Source: Laetiporus sulphureus 93-53 (taxonomy: Eukaryota > Basidiomycota > Agaricomycetes > Polyporales > Laetiporaceae). Taken from it: DNA of 64,000 nucleotides. Shown one piece after another: positions 47,104-59,010 of this stretch. Where the stretch lies: assembly GCF_001632365.1 (NCBI RefSeq), contig NW_024468511.1, positions 1,081,884 through 1,145,883 on the forward strand. The letters run 5' to 3'. The position numbers and the translations under genes are program-made. The notes under the pieces are model-generated. The model did no database searches. It had not been told where the DNA came from and saw nothing but the letters and a program-made list of their open reading frames with translations. Each line of letters begins with the position of its first letter. Within the stretch, counting starts at the first letter, position 1.

Positions 47104-49198
47104 ATGTCTGCAGGAAATCAGCAAGCTGCCGGCCCATCTCGTTCTCGAAGAGCTCCTCGTAACTCTGCCTGCTTAAACTGTCGTAAACGAAAGCATGTTC
47201 GTAGCCTGCTTTCATATTCCAGGCTATCTGCTCATTTTGTGTGCTTATACAGAAATGCGACGGTGTAAGACCTACGTGTGGACCGTGTATACGCTCCCTC
47301 AGGGGAAACGAATGCATCTATCTCGAGAGTCCAAGACCCAGTCGACAGCAAGCGCTTGAGCAGCAGATCATTCGTCTTCAAGAACGTCTTTCGGAGCTCG
47401 GTCAAACAGACGGTGACTCACTCTCGGATATCTCTGGAGAACAACAGGAATCTCCTACACCATCAGTTTCACGTAAGCGATTTCAGAGATGTCTGTTGCA
47501 ACGTATGCTCAGCGCGACATGTGCAGCCTATGATGCTACCAGCAGCAATAATCACGATTCTGGTGCCCTCGTGGCGAGATACCTCGGGCAAGCGACTGCT
47601 AGTATGTCCATTTCAGTCAGCAGCATGCCGGAGCCGTCTTCGGCTGCTGTACAATCAATGTGAGCAGTGCATGCGGTGCTAGGTACGAGTACACCGTGTG
47701 AATGTAATTTTCAGCGTCAACGCATTCCTAGTACACTCCGATCAAGTTGGGTTCTTCCTTGACAAAGCCCGCTTCTCGGCGCTTGTCTTCCTCGCACGTA
47801 ACGATGCTCGGCTGTCACCTGCACTGCGCGATGCAGTGTATCTGTGGGGCGTCCACTTCTCCGCTACGGATGCGTTAGCAGTATACGGACCTGTGCTTCT
47901 GACTCGAGCAGTGCAAGCGCTGAACAGCGCAAGTGTCAACATGGCGGCGTTCGAGACAATGCAGATCGTGCAGGCTCAGATTCTTGTTTCCAACTACCAT
48001 TTCTCGTTTGGTAGGATGGTGGAGGGGAAGTATTTCTGTGATGCCGCAGCTATACTTGCTCTGAGCTGCCATCTCTATCGAAACGGCTTCTCGCAGACGT
48101 CCCACACCCTTATAGATGTGGACAACTCTTATAACCCATCCTTGCGGACGCGAAATGACACCATTGAACCGGCTGAACATTCCCGCGCACGGTGGCATCT
48201 CTATGTGCTCGAAAAATGCTGGGCGGCTATTCTGCATTCCAGTTCGCGCATTCATGGCACTTCTGGGCCATTCGAGGCCGATGAATATGGAGTTGTACGT
48301 TTGTTCGCAACACTAATTCTGCAGTTATTGACACTATGGTTTCAGGATATCCCGTCACTTCAAGGTGTACCACTGTCTGTCGCAAGCGGACATGGCCAGG
48401 ACAATGTCAACGATCTGATTCTTCAGGCGAAGGCCGCTGCTTTGTTCGAGCGCGCAACTAGGCTCACAGCAGAATGGACTGCAGGTTTGTTGCTCGCATT
48501 CGAACGAGGAGCAAGTTCATTGATCTCGAGCTGTTCATCTGTTCACTGCGAACGGAAGACACCGACCTTGAACGTTATGCTATCGAGTTCGTGCTGCTGG
48601 ATGACATGATAGATCGCTTCATCACCATGGTTGAGCCCATGCACACATCTTCCGGAGGAACGATGAGCCGGACGCTCTTGACCACGCTTACATTGGCTCA
48701 TGCCGCCACCATCCGACTCCACGAGAAGCTCCAGCACTCGGGGTCGCTATCTGGCAAGAAGGATGTGCGCGCAGCGAAGGCAGCCTCGGTCGCCCTAGTC
48801 AGCATTGCTTCAGAACAGCTCCCGTTCCTGAATCCCATCATAACAGTACGTCGTAAACGCTCAGCTCGATTAAAGGTCACGCTTGACTTGATATTATCTC
48901 GTTCAGATTCTGTGGACCATCGTCTGCCGTGTCTTAGTACGTGAGAAAGCTCGTCTGCGAGAGTTATGGACGTCTTCGTCTGCTGCTCAGCGCGTGTTGG
49001 CCAGCGAAGCATCATTACAAACCATCCAAGCGGCGCATGCCGACACCTCTTCTGTGCTCTCTAGCCTCACAGCGGTCATGTCTGTATATGGCCGCACGTC
49101 CCCCTTCATGGGTACGTAATGTCAGGGCTTCTACGAGAGGCAATACTAACGTTGACGTAGCGACGCAAGCCATACGCATGCAGCAGGAAAGTGCATAA
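47104..49198 (+). CDS. Zn2Cys6 transcription factor with fungal-specific regulatory domain
   Basis: Eight exons (47104-47196, 47253-47472, 47527-47659, 47715-48291, 48346-48484, 48559-48845, 48907-49111, 49161-49198) join in phase to 563 aa. The zinc cluster is CLNCRKRKH, intron, then KCDGVRPTCGPCIRSLRG and NEC: C-x2-C-x6-C-x6-C-x2-C-x8-C, with all six cysteines present. A short coiled-coil follows (ALEQQIIRLQERLSELG). The central domain (FFLDKARFSALVFLARNDAR, LRDAVYLWGVHFSA, QIVQAQILVSNYHFSFGRMV, RWHLYVLEKCWAAILHSSSR) has the helical pattern of the fungal-specific transcription factor domain seen in basidiomycete regulators. The target is unknown. Intron 48485-48558 was chosen because it alone restores TADTDLERYAIEFVLLDDM. 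Confidence 0.9.
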
Positions 49199-50452
49199 AG
49201 GTAGTGAAATCCTCTCATTTATGTCCAGGACGAGTACTTATCGCGGAATAGTGCTATTTGCAGGCCTGTTATTCATTAATTTATTGGAAGACGCGACGCT
49301 ATTAATGCAGCATGTTCGGCGTTTATCATACATGGATGCCGTTGCTCTATTTCGACACGGAGTATATTCTCTGCCAGTGTCATCTCGCACGAACACCACT
49401 GCCACACACATGGCTACTACTAATGGAGTCCATGCTGGACCCACGGGTACATCACATCTGTTGTCATCATTACGCTGCGTTGGTTCGGAATTTAAATTTG
49501 CAAATGTCTGATAGGCTTCTCTACCCTCATTTGAGTAGAGTTGCGGCTCCCCTCCATGCCTTCGAGATAGGAATGGGGAACATCATGGCGATTGTGCCAG
49601 CTTTCATTTCAAGTGATCGTCGCTCTACTCTATTCTGGTCATTACCTGCCACGATCAATTCGGACAATAGGAGGACCTCGCACTGGCATGGACTTCATAC
49701 TGTGTCTTCGCCGTCCAACGGTATGACGTCCTGCTAATTGGAAGCGTCTACGACTGATTGTCCTTCGCGAGGAAACCCCGACATTGATTGCGAGCGGCAT
49801 TGTAGTATCGCAAGGACATCGGAATACTAAATGTGATGCTTCCTTAGTATCTTGGAGAATATAGCACAAACGTCTGCACGCTCGCCTCGCTCCCGCGGAA
49901 ACTGTTCTCACCTCCCAGACTGTTCAAGGCCATATTTGGCCGTTCCTCTGTATCCCGAACCTTCAAGGAGAATCACCCTCGAGCGAGTTCCTCAATATTT
50001 CCCACTGAATATTGGCAACTCCGCGATGTCGCTCAGGTCTTCAGCTCCAGTCCTTGACCATCTTGAGAGGCCGTTCATATCCAACATGCCTTGCCCACCA
50101 TCCCTGCACGATTTCTACAAATGGCTGGACGAAAACGTAATAAGCGTCACTTGCATTGCGAGAGACTTCTACCTTTTGCAACGAATAAGAAGAAACGTAT
50201 CCACTATACAACATACGAAAGTCTCGTGCAAAACACAGAGAGCAGAGACAGTGCGAGGAAGTATTCGCTCAGGAACTAGGCGTGTGCATACATTACATCT
50301 CGCTCACTGTCAACCCCGAACCCAGCGCGCCCTTGCCATGCATGACAAAGAGATGTCTATGCTAGGTCTCGATCCCCTTCAAGGAGAGAGTGGAGGAACT
50401 ATAATACTAGCAACATGATCATTGCATGTCAGCTGTCAAGCAAGGCATCATT
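49199..50452. other. Intergenic, no supported gene
   Basis: This lies downstream of the Zn2Cys6 gene and downstream of the minus-strand velvet gene, so it should hold two converging 3' ends. A plus-strand frame is open to 50418 and contains PPSLHDFYKWLDENVI, but I recognise no domain, it starts only with a non-ATG codon or an internal ATG, and it has no supported splice sites. Confidence 0.4.
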
Positions 50453-51872
50453 TCAGGGTCGTCTCCTCCCTGGTGTGCCCAAATATGAGGTTACCGGAGA
50501 TACAGGAGAAGTGGGGGATAAAGAGCTGGATGCCGTCTCTGGGGCGGAATGAAAGGGGGCAATCCGCAACGGTTCGCGCCGCATGTCCCGCGACGGATCA
50601 ACATCGCTCTGCCTGCGCTTCCGACGGTCGGTCTCCCGGGAATTAACGCGTACCCCGTACCGCGCAATGTGCTGCTCACAGCATGTCAGTCAGTGCGAAC
50701 GATCAGATGCAGTACAACGGGACGGACCCTGGTGAGGTCAGTCGATGGTTCCAATCCAGGGAACGTCTTCGTAGAAAACACTTGGAAAGGTCCGCTCCAG
50801 CACTCGGCTAAGACTGGAATGTCAGTCGGATAGTCTGCCACTTTCGACATGATGTCGAAGGTGCGATAGCGCAGTACGAAAGAGCCTTCTTTGCGCACGG
50901 AGAGATCCTAAAGCACACCAATCAAACATGTCAGCGAGGCACTATGCGATTTGATAGTGAAGGAAGTCCGCACAGCCCCTTGTTATGGGGGTTTATGCAG
51001 CCTCCAAGAGAGGGAAGAAGAGTTAACGGAAACAACCAACAGAGAATATGAACATCAACGCGGTCTTCCCCTTGTGGTCCATGCAGACGGCCTCGGCGAC
51101 TGTAGAACCAGCGAGGTCTGCGGTGCATCTGTCGCATTCGGCAATAGGAAGGCCATTGTAATCGGTCGCTACGCCTGACGTGCGTCGCACTGGGCCATTG
51201 CCATGCGTACCGGCTGTCTGTCCTGGCAATGCGCACTGCTGGGCGGAGGATGACAGACCCTTCGTTGATGAAAACCAGGCTGGATGGTCGAGAGAACGTA
51301 TCTCATTTTCTAATGAGGAAAACAATGGAAGAAATTTCCGAGCAAGTGGAGCCGCTTGCGAATTTGACCGGGATTGAGGGATAGGAAACAAGTCGACGTG
51401 GCATAACAGACTAAGCGTGTCCATATATCTGACCAAATTATTCACGGGCTGTCTGTCAGCAGATATCCATGCTATAGATAGTTTAGCCCAGAAGCGCACT
51501 TATAGTGATCAAATTCCTTCTCTACTACCCCAGCCCCAGACTTGGAAATCTCGAACAACTTCAGAGCCACCACTGGAGGTGGATCAAGTGGGCGACGATC
51601 CTTGCGCGTATACCTAGTCGTCTCAACGCGAGGCATCACTGAGCCGCCGTGGGCCACTCACTTGCGGCCAAGATTTGCCTTTTGGACCTCACACAACTCC
51701 GCGCGCAATGTTCTCCCGGCAAATTGGCCAGCCGCGAACGAAATGGGCTCACCGATGGACGGGTTTCCGGGTAATCGGCTACCCTATTTTGAAAGATGGT
51801 AAGCCCTTGTACATGAGAACAGCCTGAAAGAATGCGCACATCCATGTTGCCCTCAGATACTTGCTGGCTCAT
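50453..51872 (-). CDS. Velvet-domain transcriptional regulator
   Basis: Velvet factors are fungal nuclear DNA-binding regulators linking development and secondary metabolism. Six exons (51861-51872, 51662-51783, 51500-51613, 51041-51410, 50728-50907, 50453-50671) join in phase to 338 aa. The domain reads as usual in two blocks. Block one has FAAGQFAGRTLRAELCEVQK, GRKYTRKDRRPLDPPPVV and ALKLFEI, then LLCHVDLFPIP. After a variable Ser-rich insert of about 60 residues, block two has CDRCTADLAGSTVAEAVC, DHKGKTALMFIFSDLSVRKE, GSFVLRYRTFDIM, IPVLAECWSGPFQVFSTKTF, PGLEPSTDLT and IARYGVRVNSRETDRRKRR. The C-terminal tail is Ser/Pro-rich. The start exon codes only M-S-Q-Q. The 133-nt intron at 50908-51040 is longer than usual. 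I cannot say which velvet subtype this is. Confidence 0.93.
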
Positions 51873-53596
51873 GATGTCGCGCCGATGGGCATGAACTGAA
51901 AGAGGAGGAAGGACATTAGCGGCTTACACGAGGCCAATGAACCTAACGAACGAACGATTCTGACACCGTACAGCAAGAGGGTCGGACCGGACGATTGGCA
52001 GCCACGCTCTCGGTGCGCGCTTCTCACCAACACGCATGGGAACGGTATGCCGCACAGCATTCCTTCAGGTGTGACTCTGCCACGTCCCACAACCACTTGG
52101 TATCATGAATGCATACGCGCAAGTCCGCACAAGAGCCTTGAGGTCATGATGCGCTGCATCAAAGTCTGCAGTCGTCTGTAACGCATGGTCAAGCTTACAC
52201 TTGTCGTACTACACGCGCACCCGTGTGAAAGGCCTGGGAGGTCGGCCTTACGCAGAATATCGGGAGCAGCTGGCATCTAGAGCGCTGGGGCATTGGGCCA
52301 AATCATCGATGAATCTGTGTGGGGCACTTGGGCATGTCGCTATGCACAGGCTGGACTATTGGTAGACCGACAGACAGCATACAGACTCTCTTTGTGAAGA
52401 GTTGACCGGCCGGAGTCGTTGGCTACAACCTGTACATTGCTCGGCCTACTTAGATAGGACAAGCCCGTTCAGTTAACATGGTCTACTATGCTGGTGGTGG
52501 TGGTCGGAGCCCATCTGCCACAGATTGGACAGCTTGAACTGTTTGTAGCTGCGTTCAATGGACGCTCCAATAGTGGTGGGGTAGGTTGTTACCATTACCA
52601 CGAATGGAGAGGGAGCGTTGAACATGTTGCCTTGCTATCCTTGGCTGTAGCTCCTTGCGCTTGACATCGTGCTTTTTACGATGCTCTCGCGCAGAGAGGC
52701 TTGTGTATGTCCGGGCGTACCCCAGAATTTATGGAAGAGCAAGCTTACCAACTCACGACCAAAAATGAGGGTCAGAGCGGGCGGCTGTTTACGCGATAGT
52801 ACGCTCGTCTAGTTCGACATTTTCAGCACCATGATGAAATGATCTCTGGCTGGTTTCTCTTGGCTAATACATCTGACACGCGTTGCTGAATTTTTAGGTT
52901 GGATTGCAGGTGTGAGAGTGAGACACGCGCCTCGTTGCGCGATACCGTAGTGACAAACTTCTAAGTGCGCTTCGGCTTCCCGTACCCTTTAGCATGTGGT
53001 TTAAACTCCCAAGCCCGAACTCGGTTCCAACGCGACTTTACGTTTGCTGAAGCTGCAGCGACTTGGTAGTCAATGTCGTCTGTTGTAACATATGGGGAGG
53101 AGCAACGGTGCCGAAAGGGATCTGTACAGCGAAACCACGGAGCACGCTTCCATCATAATTTGACGCTGTGCTACCTCGGCTGCGATACCTTTCACAACTG
53201 CGGCGTGCTAAGCAGAAAAATTCCCTTTGAGAAGCGGTATGTCCTCCTATATGCCCCGCAGAGCTTCCGCACCGCGCTGATCATCCAAAGCCAATCGCAT
53301 GCATGCATACTTGCCAAGTATACACGTAATATCGACTGTCTGCCCACGCAGCCGTACATGCTATCATTCCGACGGACGATCTCTTTCATGGCCAGCAGAC
53401 CTAGAACGACAGACATAGGCTCCGGTTTTCGTCTGACGGCCAGCAGGATGCAACCATGTTCATAGTGCCTCCATCGGGCGCCGGTGGAGTCACTGTACGC
53501 GAGCACAAAGAAAATACGTTTAAATAGCTGGCTGGGCTGTGTCTCGTCGTTTGCATTAGCTCTGTCGTTTTTCTGCGCTTCCAAGTAATACGAAGC
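51873..53596. other. Intergenic between velvet and MFS genes
   Basis: The minus-strand velvet gene and the plus-strand MFS gene diverge here, so the 1.7-kb gap contains two promoters. I see no additional gene; open frames at 53.07-53.58 kb overlap on both strands and look non-coding. Confidence 0.45.
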
Positions 53597-55888
53597 ATGT
53601 CAACCGCAGCTGCAGAGAGCAACCCTATGGAAGAACCTCAAGCTGGATGCCAACCTGCTGTTGACGCCGTTCAGGAGAAATTTCGCGAGGAACATCATTC
53701 TCAAGTGGATATAGAGCATGCGTTGGTGCAAGATGATCCCCGTGAATGGCGGAAAGCTCGCAAGGTATGTAATTTTGTATGCGCTATCATGATATTCAAG
53801 GTCGTTATTCTTCAGAACCTGACGGCCACTTGCGCAGTATATTGTTGTCGTGATGATATGTGCGGCAGCCTTGATAGCAGGGTTGACCTGCAACCTATAT
53901 ACACGTGCGTCAAAAGAATTATTTATGGTGCATCGACTCTAACGTTTACCCACAGCTGCACTAGCCGAAATGAAAGCTGATCTGCATGCGACTAGCGGAC
54001 AAGTGAGCCTCACGCTGTCACTCTTCATCTTAATTCAAGGAGGGGCTCCGATCTTCTGGAGCTCGGTCAGTGAGATAAGAGGCCGAAAGGCAAGCCACAC
54101 ACTCGCAGTTGTTCGAATTTCTCCCTCATACATCGCGTCAGCTTGTCTATATCGTGTCAATTTCTTTATGTTGTCTGGGTTCCGTAGTCTCAGCGTGCTC
54201 AAAAACGATCAAAGTCCTCATTGGCATGCGTTGCCTGCAAGCAGCGGGGTGAGCATCGTTGTGCCTTCCTACTGACGTTACTAATTGTCAATATCATCTC
54301 CGTCGTTCAACAGTTCAAGTGCCGTAGTATCTATTGGTGCAGCAACTCTGGCAGATCTGTTTGAACCCGTTGAAAGAGGCACAATGATGGGCGTTTATCT
54401 ATGGTAGGCGTTGCTGTGGCGGTTTAATTCCTTCGTCCTCCGGTCAAAAAGAATTGAACTAGATTCATGCGCTATGCGTCTTTTCTACTTCTGACATAGT
54501 GCTCCTTTACTTGGACCATCCATCGGTCCTATCCTTGGTGGTATCCTCACCCAAGCTTTCGACTGGCGGGCAACGTTCTGGTTACTGGCCATTTTCACTG
54601 GTCTCTGTTCGCTCTCCTTCATCTTCTTTACGGACACGTTTCGCCAAGAACGCAGCCTTACATACCAGTCTGTGCTCAAGAGACTCAAGCTACAGGAGGA
54701 GAAGCACGCTGTGACGGCGAAGGACGCCGTTTCGTCGAATGTGGCAGTCGCGCAGGGAGCATCAGGCCGGGAGGTCGTTGAAGGAGAAGTAAAAAGCGAG
54801 ACGAGTTCCGTCGATACCAAGATCGCCGATCTGGAGGCCCAGAAGGGCCAGGTAGCAGGATTGGAGCCCGTCAAACAGGCGAAGGTGACCTTGAGAGACA
54901 TGAATCCCGTTGGCCCTATGATCTATGTCCTCCGGCGCAAAAATAACGTTGTTATAATCCTGGCATCTGGTGCGTTTTGAATACCAACGGGCTCATTGCA
55001 TGGACCTGACAAGCGGTGCGATAGCGCTGCTATTTGCATTCGAATTTAGCATCACCTACACGGCATCCTTGACGTTGGCGAACGAATACCACTACGATGC
55101 GCTCAAGATTGGGCTAGTTCTGCTTGCATTTGGCATAGGTTTGTTCACCTTCTGCCCTGGGCATCAAAACGGGAACTCATTGACTTCCGGTCTTCTTTGA
55201 TAGGTATGTTACTTGGTAGTTTACTGGGCGGTCGCTACTCCGACCACGTCTTGGCCAAGTTGAAGGCAAAGAACGGCGGCATCAGCGCACCGGAGGTGCG
55301 TGCTGCGGTCGTGAGGCTTGTTTACGTAGACGTGATCTTACCCAGTTGAATAGATGCGCTTGCAGAGTACGATGTTCGCTATGCTGTTGTTCCCACCGTT
55401 CGTCGTCGGGTACGGCTGGGTGTGTGAAGAGCACGTTCACATCGCTGCTGTGTGCGTGATACTCTTTTTCGCGGGCTTCTTTGCTATGTGAGCTCTCTTT
55501 CAATGTATTCTCAAGAGTGCAGCTCACGTATCGTTGGTGCACACAAGTTGCATTTACTCGAGTACGCTGGCGTACATTGTCGACGCCAATACCGGTAGAT
55601 CATCCTCGGCCGTTGCCTGCAACAGCAGTCTGCGAGGTCTGGCCGGTTTCATCGCCACGGAAATTGCGGTGCCACTGCAGGTTCGTTGGCCTTCCGTTCT
55701 GACAGGACATCACATTGTGGCTGACTTCATGCATATATTGGCTCAATTAGAACGCTCTAGGCGATGGCGGTCTATACTCTATGTGGGCGGGGCTTATGCT
55801 GGTTTCCGAAACGCTCATTCTGTTGGTATGGTGGAAGGGAGGTCGCTGGCGCGAAGCATCGAGCGAGAGATCAAGCGCAAAAATATGA
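53597..55888 (+). CDS. MFS transporter, DHA1 drug/polyamine type (paralog A)
   Basis: Plasma- or vacuolar-membrane H+ antiporter of the 12-14-helix major facilitator superfamily. Eleven exons (53597-53764, 53838-53904, 53956-54089, 54142-54248, 54314-54403, 54500-54969, 55025-55138, 55204-55295, 55354-55487, 55548-55680, 55751-55888) join to 548 aa. The cytosolic N-terminus ends EWRKARK, then TM1 VVMICAAALIAGLTCNLYT. The loop 2-3 signature FWSSVSEIRGRK and LIGMRCLQAAG, IGAATLADLFEPVERGTMMG follow. The drug-antiporter motif region is APLLGPSIGPILGGILTQAF. The long central loop is charged (Lys/Glu) before TLRDMNPVGPMIYVLRR. The C-terminal helices end LILLVWWKGGRWREASSE. Intron 54090-54141 has a GC donor. 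The substrate is unknown. Confidence 0.9.
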
Positions 55889-56719
55889 ACGGATACAAAG
55901 CAATAACAGGGTCCACCAAAACGCATGCTTAACCGAGCTAGCAATCCTTGACGTATGGTATTTATCCAAACTATGTAGGGAAAGAAGGCATCGTTGAGTC
56001 AGCTATATACCGGTGTTTTACACTAGAAGTCGGAGATATTTAATTATTCCATGCGCATGAAAACTTCCTGCCCCTTGAACGACATACTGTTTATTGCGTG
56101 CTATGGCTTGATCTCGCAACGTATGCATCGTATCACTCACTTCTCGCCGTCGCGCACGGGCCGCTGCCGCGATCATTCACAGATACACAGATCCGCCGCT
56201 CCACCAGCACCATCAGTATGCAATATGCTCTCTGGTGCAAATCCCCGCCACTCTGAGGGAAGAGACCCGTACTTGCCACTTGCGTGAGGTGACTCAGACC
56301 GTCCTCCCCGACAGAATGCTTCCTATTTTAGTGAAAACACGATCACGTGATAGTGTGCTATTGAATCATTGGCGCGGTATATTGCAAAGGTGTATTTGGC
56401 GACAGTTAAGCAACTTGCCGTATAATATGCCAATAACCTCCTCCTAAACATGCCTGAGGGGTCGGTATCTCGATGCTCGATAGCTAACAACCAATCTCAC
56501 AGTAGAGACCGGTGGGGAGATCGGCGACGTCAAAATGAGTAACAAGCACACGGACGAAAAACGAAGGACGTGTATATCAGCAGCAAGTAGACAGATACGC
56601 AACGTGTACGAGTCGGGGGAAACGACGACCGTGAATGGGTCTAATTCTACGTCTATTGATGTGGTTGACAACCAGGCCTAATCCTGGTCATACTTCTATC
56701 CAGAATGACATGACGTATA
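55889..56719. other. Spacer between convergent MFS genes
   Basis: An 830-bp gap separates the two stop codons of the tail-to-tail transporter pair and holds both 3' UTRs. No coding sequence, terminal inverted repeat or RNA gene was recognised. Confidence 0.5.
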
Positions 56720-59010
56720 TCATGACATGCCAGATCGACGTGCCTCGCGTGCAGCTGCTTTTTCTCGCCAGTCGCCACCTTTCCACCAGACGAGTATGAT
56801 GAGCAGCTGCGATATGAGCACAAGTCCCCCCCAGAAAGAGTACAGACCGCCGTCTCCTATTGAATCCTACGTGCATGTGGTGAGCAAGAAAATCAAGAGA
56901 ATCAAGATAAATGGGAAGGGAAGTGCGTAACGTTCGATAACGATCTAATGGAAAGGGTACATACCTGGAGCGGGACCGCAATCTCGGTAGCGATGAAAGC
57001 AAACACTCCGCGGAAGAAGCTGTTCGAAGCCACTGCTGACGACGAGCGACCGGCGTTGGCGTCGACGATGTAGGCTAATGTGCTGGTGTAGATGCATCTG
57101 CTCGAAGCCAACCAGCCATCGAGTCAGTATATTGGCAGGAGAAGACAATGCAAGTGGGATGACACACATCTGAAAGAACCCCGCCAAGAACAACATGACG
57201 CAGACGGCAGCTACGCTGACATGCTCCTCGCAGACCCAACCATATGCCACAACGGCCGGGGGAAAGAAGACCATTGGGAATAACGTGCTCTGCAGGCGCA
57301 TCTGTACGAGATCAAACCGAAATGTCTGGATAAGTATCGTTCCGCCAATTCAGAACCACGGTGCGTAATGCGTGCCTCCGGATAGCTCTTGCCGCCATGG
57401 CGCGCTTTTACGCGGGAGAGGACGTAGTCGGAATATCGTCCACCCAACACACTCCCAAGCAGACACCCTGTGTCACAGTAAGTCAACAATTTAGATTCTA
57501 TGCAATATGCGAAACTACCAACCAATGCCGTACGCTAGAAGCACCAGGCCGGTCTGCAGAGCATCATAGCCGTATTGATTTTCAAGCGTTCGGGACGCAG
57601 TGTAGGAGATGCTATAATTGAAGGCGAATAGAAGGCCTGGCCAGAAGTCATTTCACTCATTCGAAGCATAACATGCGACCGGCATACCAGAAGCCACCAA
57701 GGTGGCAACGTTGTTCAGCCGACTCAAAACGTGGACGATAGGTTTCACAGGGTTGATATCTGTCAAGGACAGCTTGATCTCCTTTACTGGTGGAGCTGCC
57801 TTATCTCTAGAGGAATGCTGGGCTTCCATGTCCTGCTCAATCACAGAGGTATTGCTCGGGGGTAACCCTTTCTCGTCAGTATCCTTCTCCGTAGGGTCGA
57901 CCTTGGTGCGCACATCATCGCAATCAATGCTGTCTTCCCTTTTCGCGTTCAGCTTCTTCGCCTCTTGCTCCATGACACGCCTCAAGACTGATTGATATGT
58001 CAGGCTGCGCTGACGACGGAACGTGTCCTGGAAGAATACGAACGACACCGTGCAGAGACCGGTGAATATGGCAAGGAACCAGAACGTGGCCCGCCAATTG
58101 AAGGCTTGGGTCAGAACCCCACCTAAAATGGGACCAAGGGATGGGCCTAATAGAGGAGCGCTGAGCAGAGACACCCTGTGAGCTCACAGGTTATGATTCA
58201 TGTGTTGAACTTCACAAACCAATAATAGATGCCCATCACAGTCCCCCTCTCTGCTGGTTCGTACAGATCGGCTAGCGTGGCGGCTCCTATCGCCATGACG
58301 GCACTCGACCTTTTTGCGTACGAATATGAGAAGAATGTGAATGCAACATGCGGTATCACATACCCTGCCGCTTGCAAACAGCGCATACCAATTAGGACAT
58401 TGATAGTCTTGGCCGTTGCCGAAACGATGCATCCGAGCATGCATAACGCAATCGAGGTCAGATAAACAGTCTATGCATGTTCTGTGTGAATCCATCCGCA
58501 TACAAGCAGCAGAGAGCTATCTCACCTTCCTGCCTCTGATCTCACTGATAGCGCTCCAAAATAGCGGAAGTCCTCCTTGAATGAGAATGAACAATGACAA
58601 CGTTAAACTCAGTTGACTGCTGGTTGCATGCAGGTCCTTTTCGATTTGACTGATCGCAGCTGCAATGCATGATTGGTCGACATGACGTCAATACATGAAG
58701 CCATTGTGACATACGATTGTATATGTTGCTGCCAAGACCTGCAATCATCGACGCCGCAGAAATCATCGCGACGATGACATACTATACCAAATGCCGTCAA
58801 AACCCTTGTGGTATGTGGCACCCTCAGGCGAAATACCTTGCGAGCCTTCGACCACTTGCGGGGATCGTCATGTACTTCTGCATGCTCTATGTCGAATTTA
58901 ACTTCAGGTGTCAACATGACATTTTCTTCCTGGCCCCGCACGTCAGTGCCCGCAATGGCCGGCAACTGATTGGGGCTCAAAGCCGTATTCTGACTGTCCG
59001 CAGAGGCCAT
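56720..59010 (-). CDS. MFS transporter, DHA1 drug/polyamine type (paralog B)
   Basis: Close paralog of the plus-strand transporter at 53597-55888. Eleven exons (58837-59010, 58715-58781, 58526-58659, 58364-58470, 58220-58309, 57688-58160, 57523-57636, 57376-57467, 57168-57301, 56965-57097, 56720-56866) join to 554 aa. Eight of the eleven exons have identical lengths in the two genes. Landmarks: DDPRKWSKARK, VIVAMISAASMIAGLGSNIY, LPLFWSAISEIRGRK, LIGMRCLQAAG, LADLYEPAERGTVMG, APLLGPSLGPILGGVLTQAF, a charged central loop, then LTDINPVKPIVHVLSR, GWVCEEHVSVAAVC, TSTLAYIVDANAGRSSSAVA and LIILVWWKGGDWREK. No frameshift or premature stop is seen. Intron 57302-57375 has a GC donor whereas its counterpart in paralog A has GT. 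Confidence 0.92.

Noticed and set aside
49852..50418. 188-codon plus-strand frame
   Set aside because: It begins at a non-ATG codon, has no domain and no splice evidence. It lies in the converging 3' region of two real genes.
50740..50765. GGTTCCAATCC, similar to a tRNA B box
   Set aside because: It lies inside coding sequence of the velvet gene and has no A box or acceptor stem around it.
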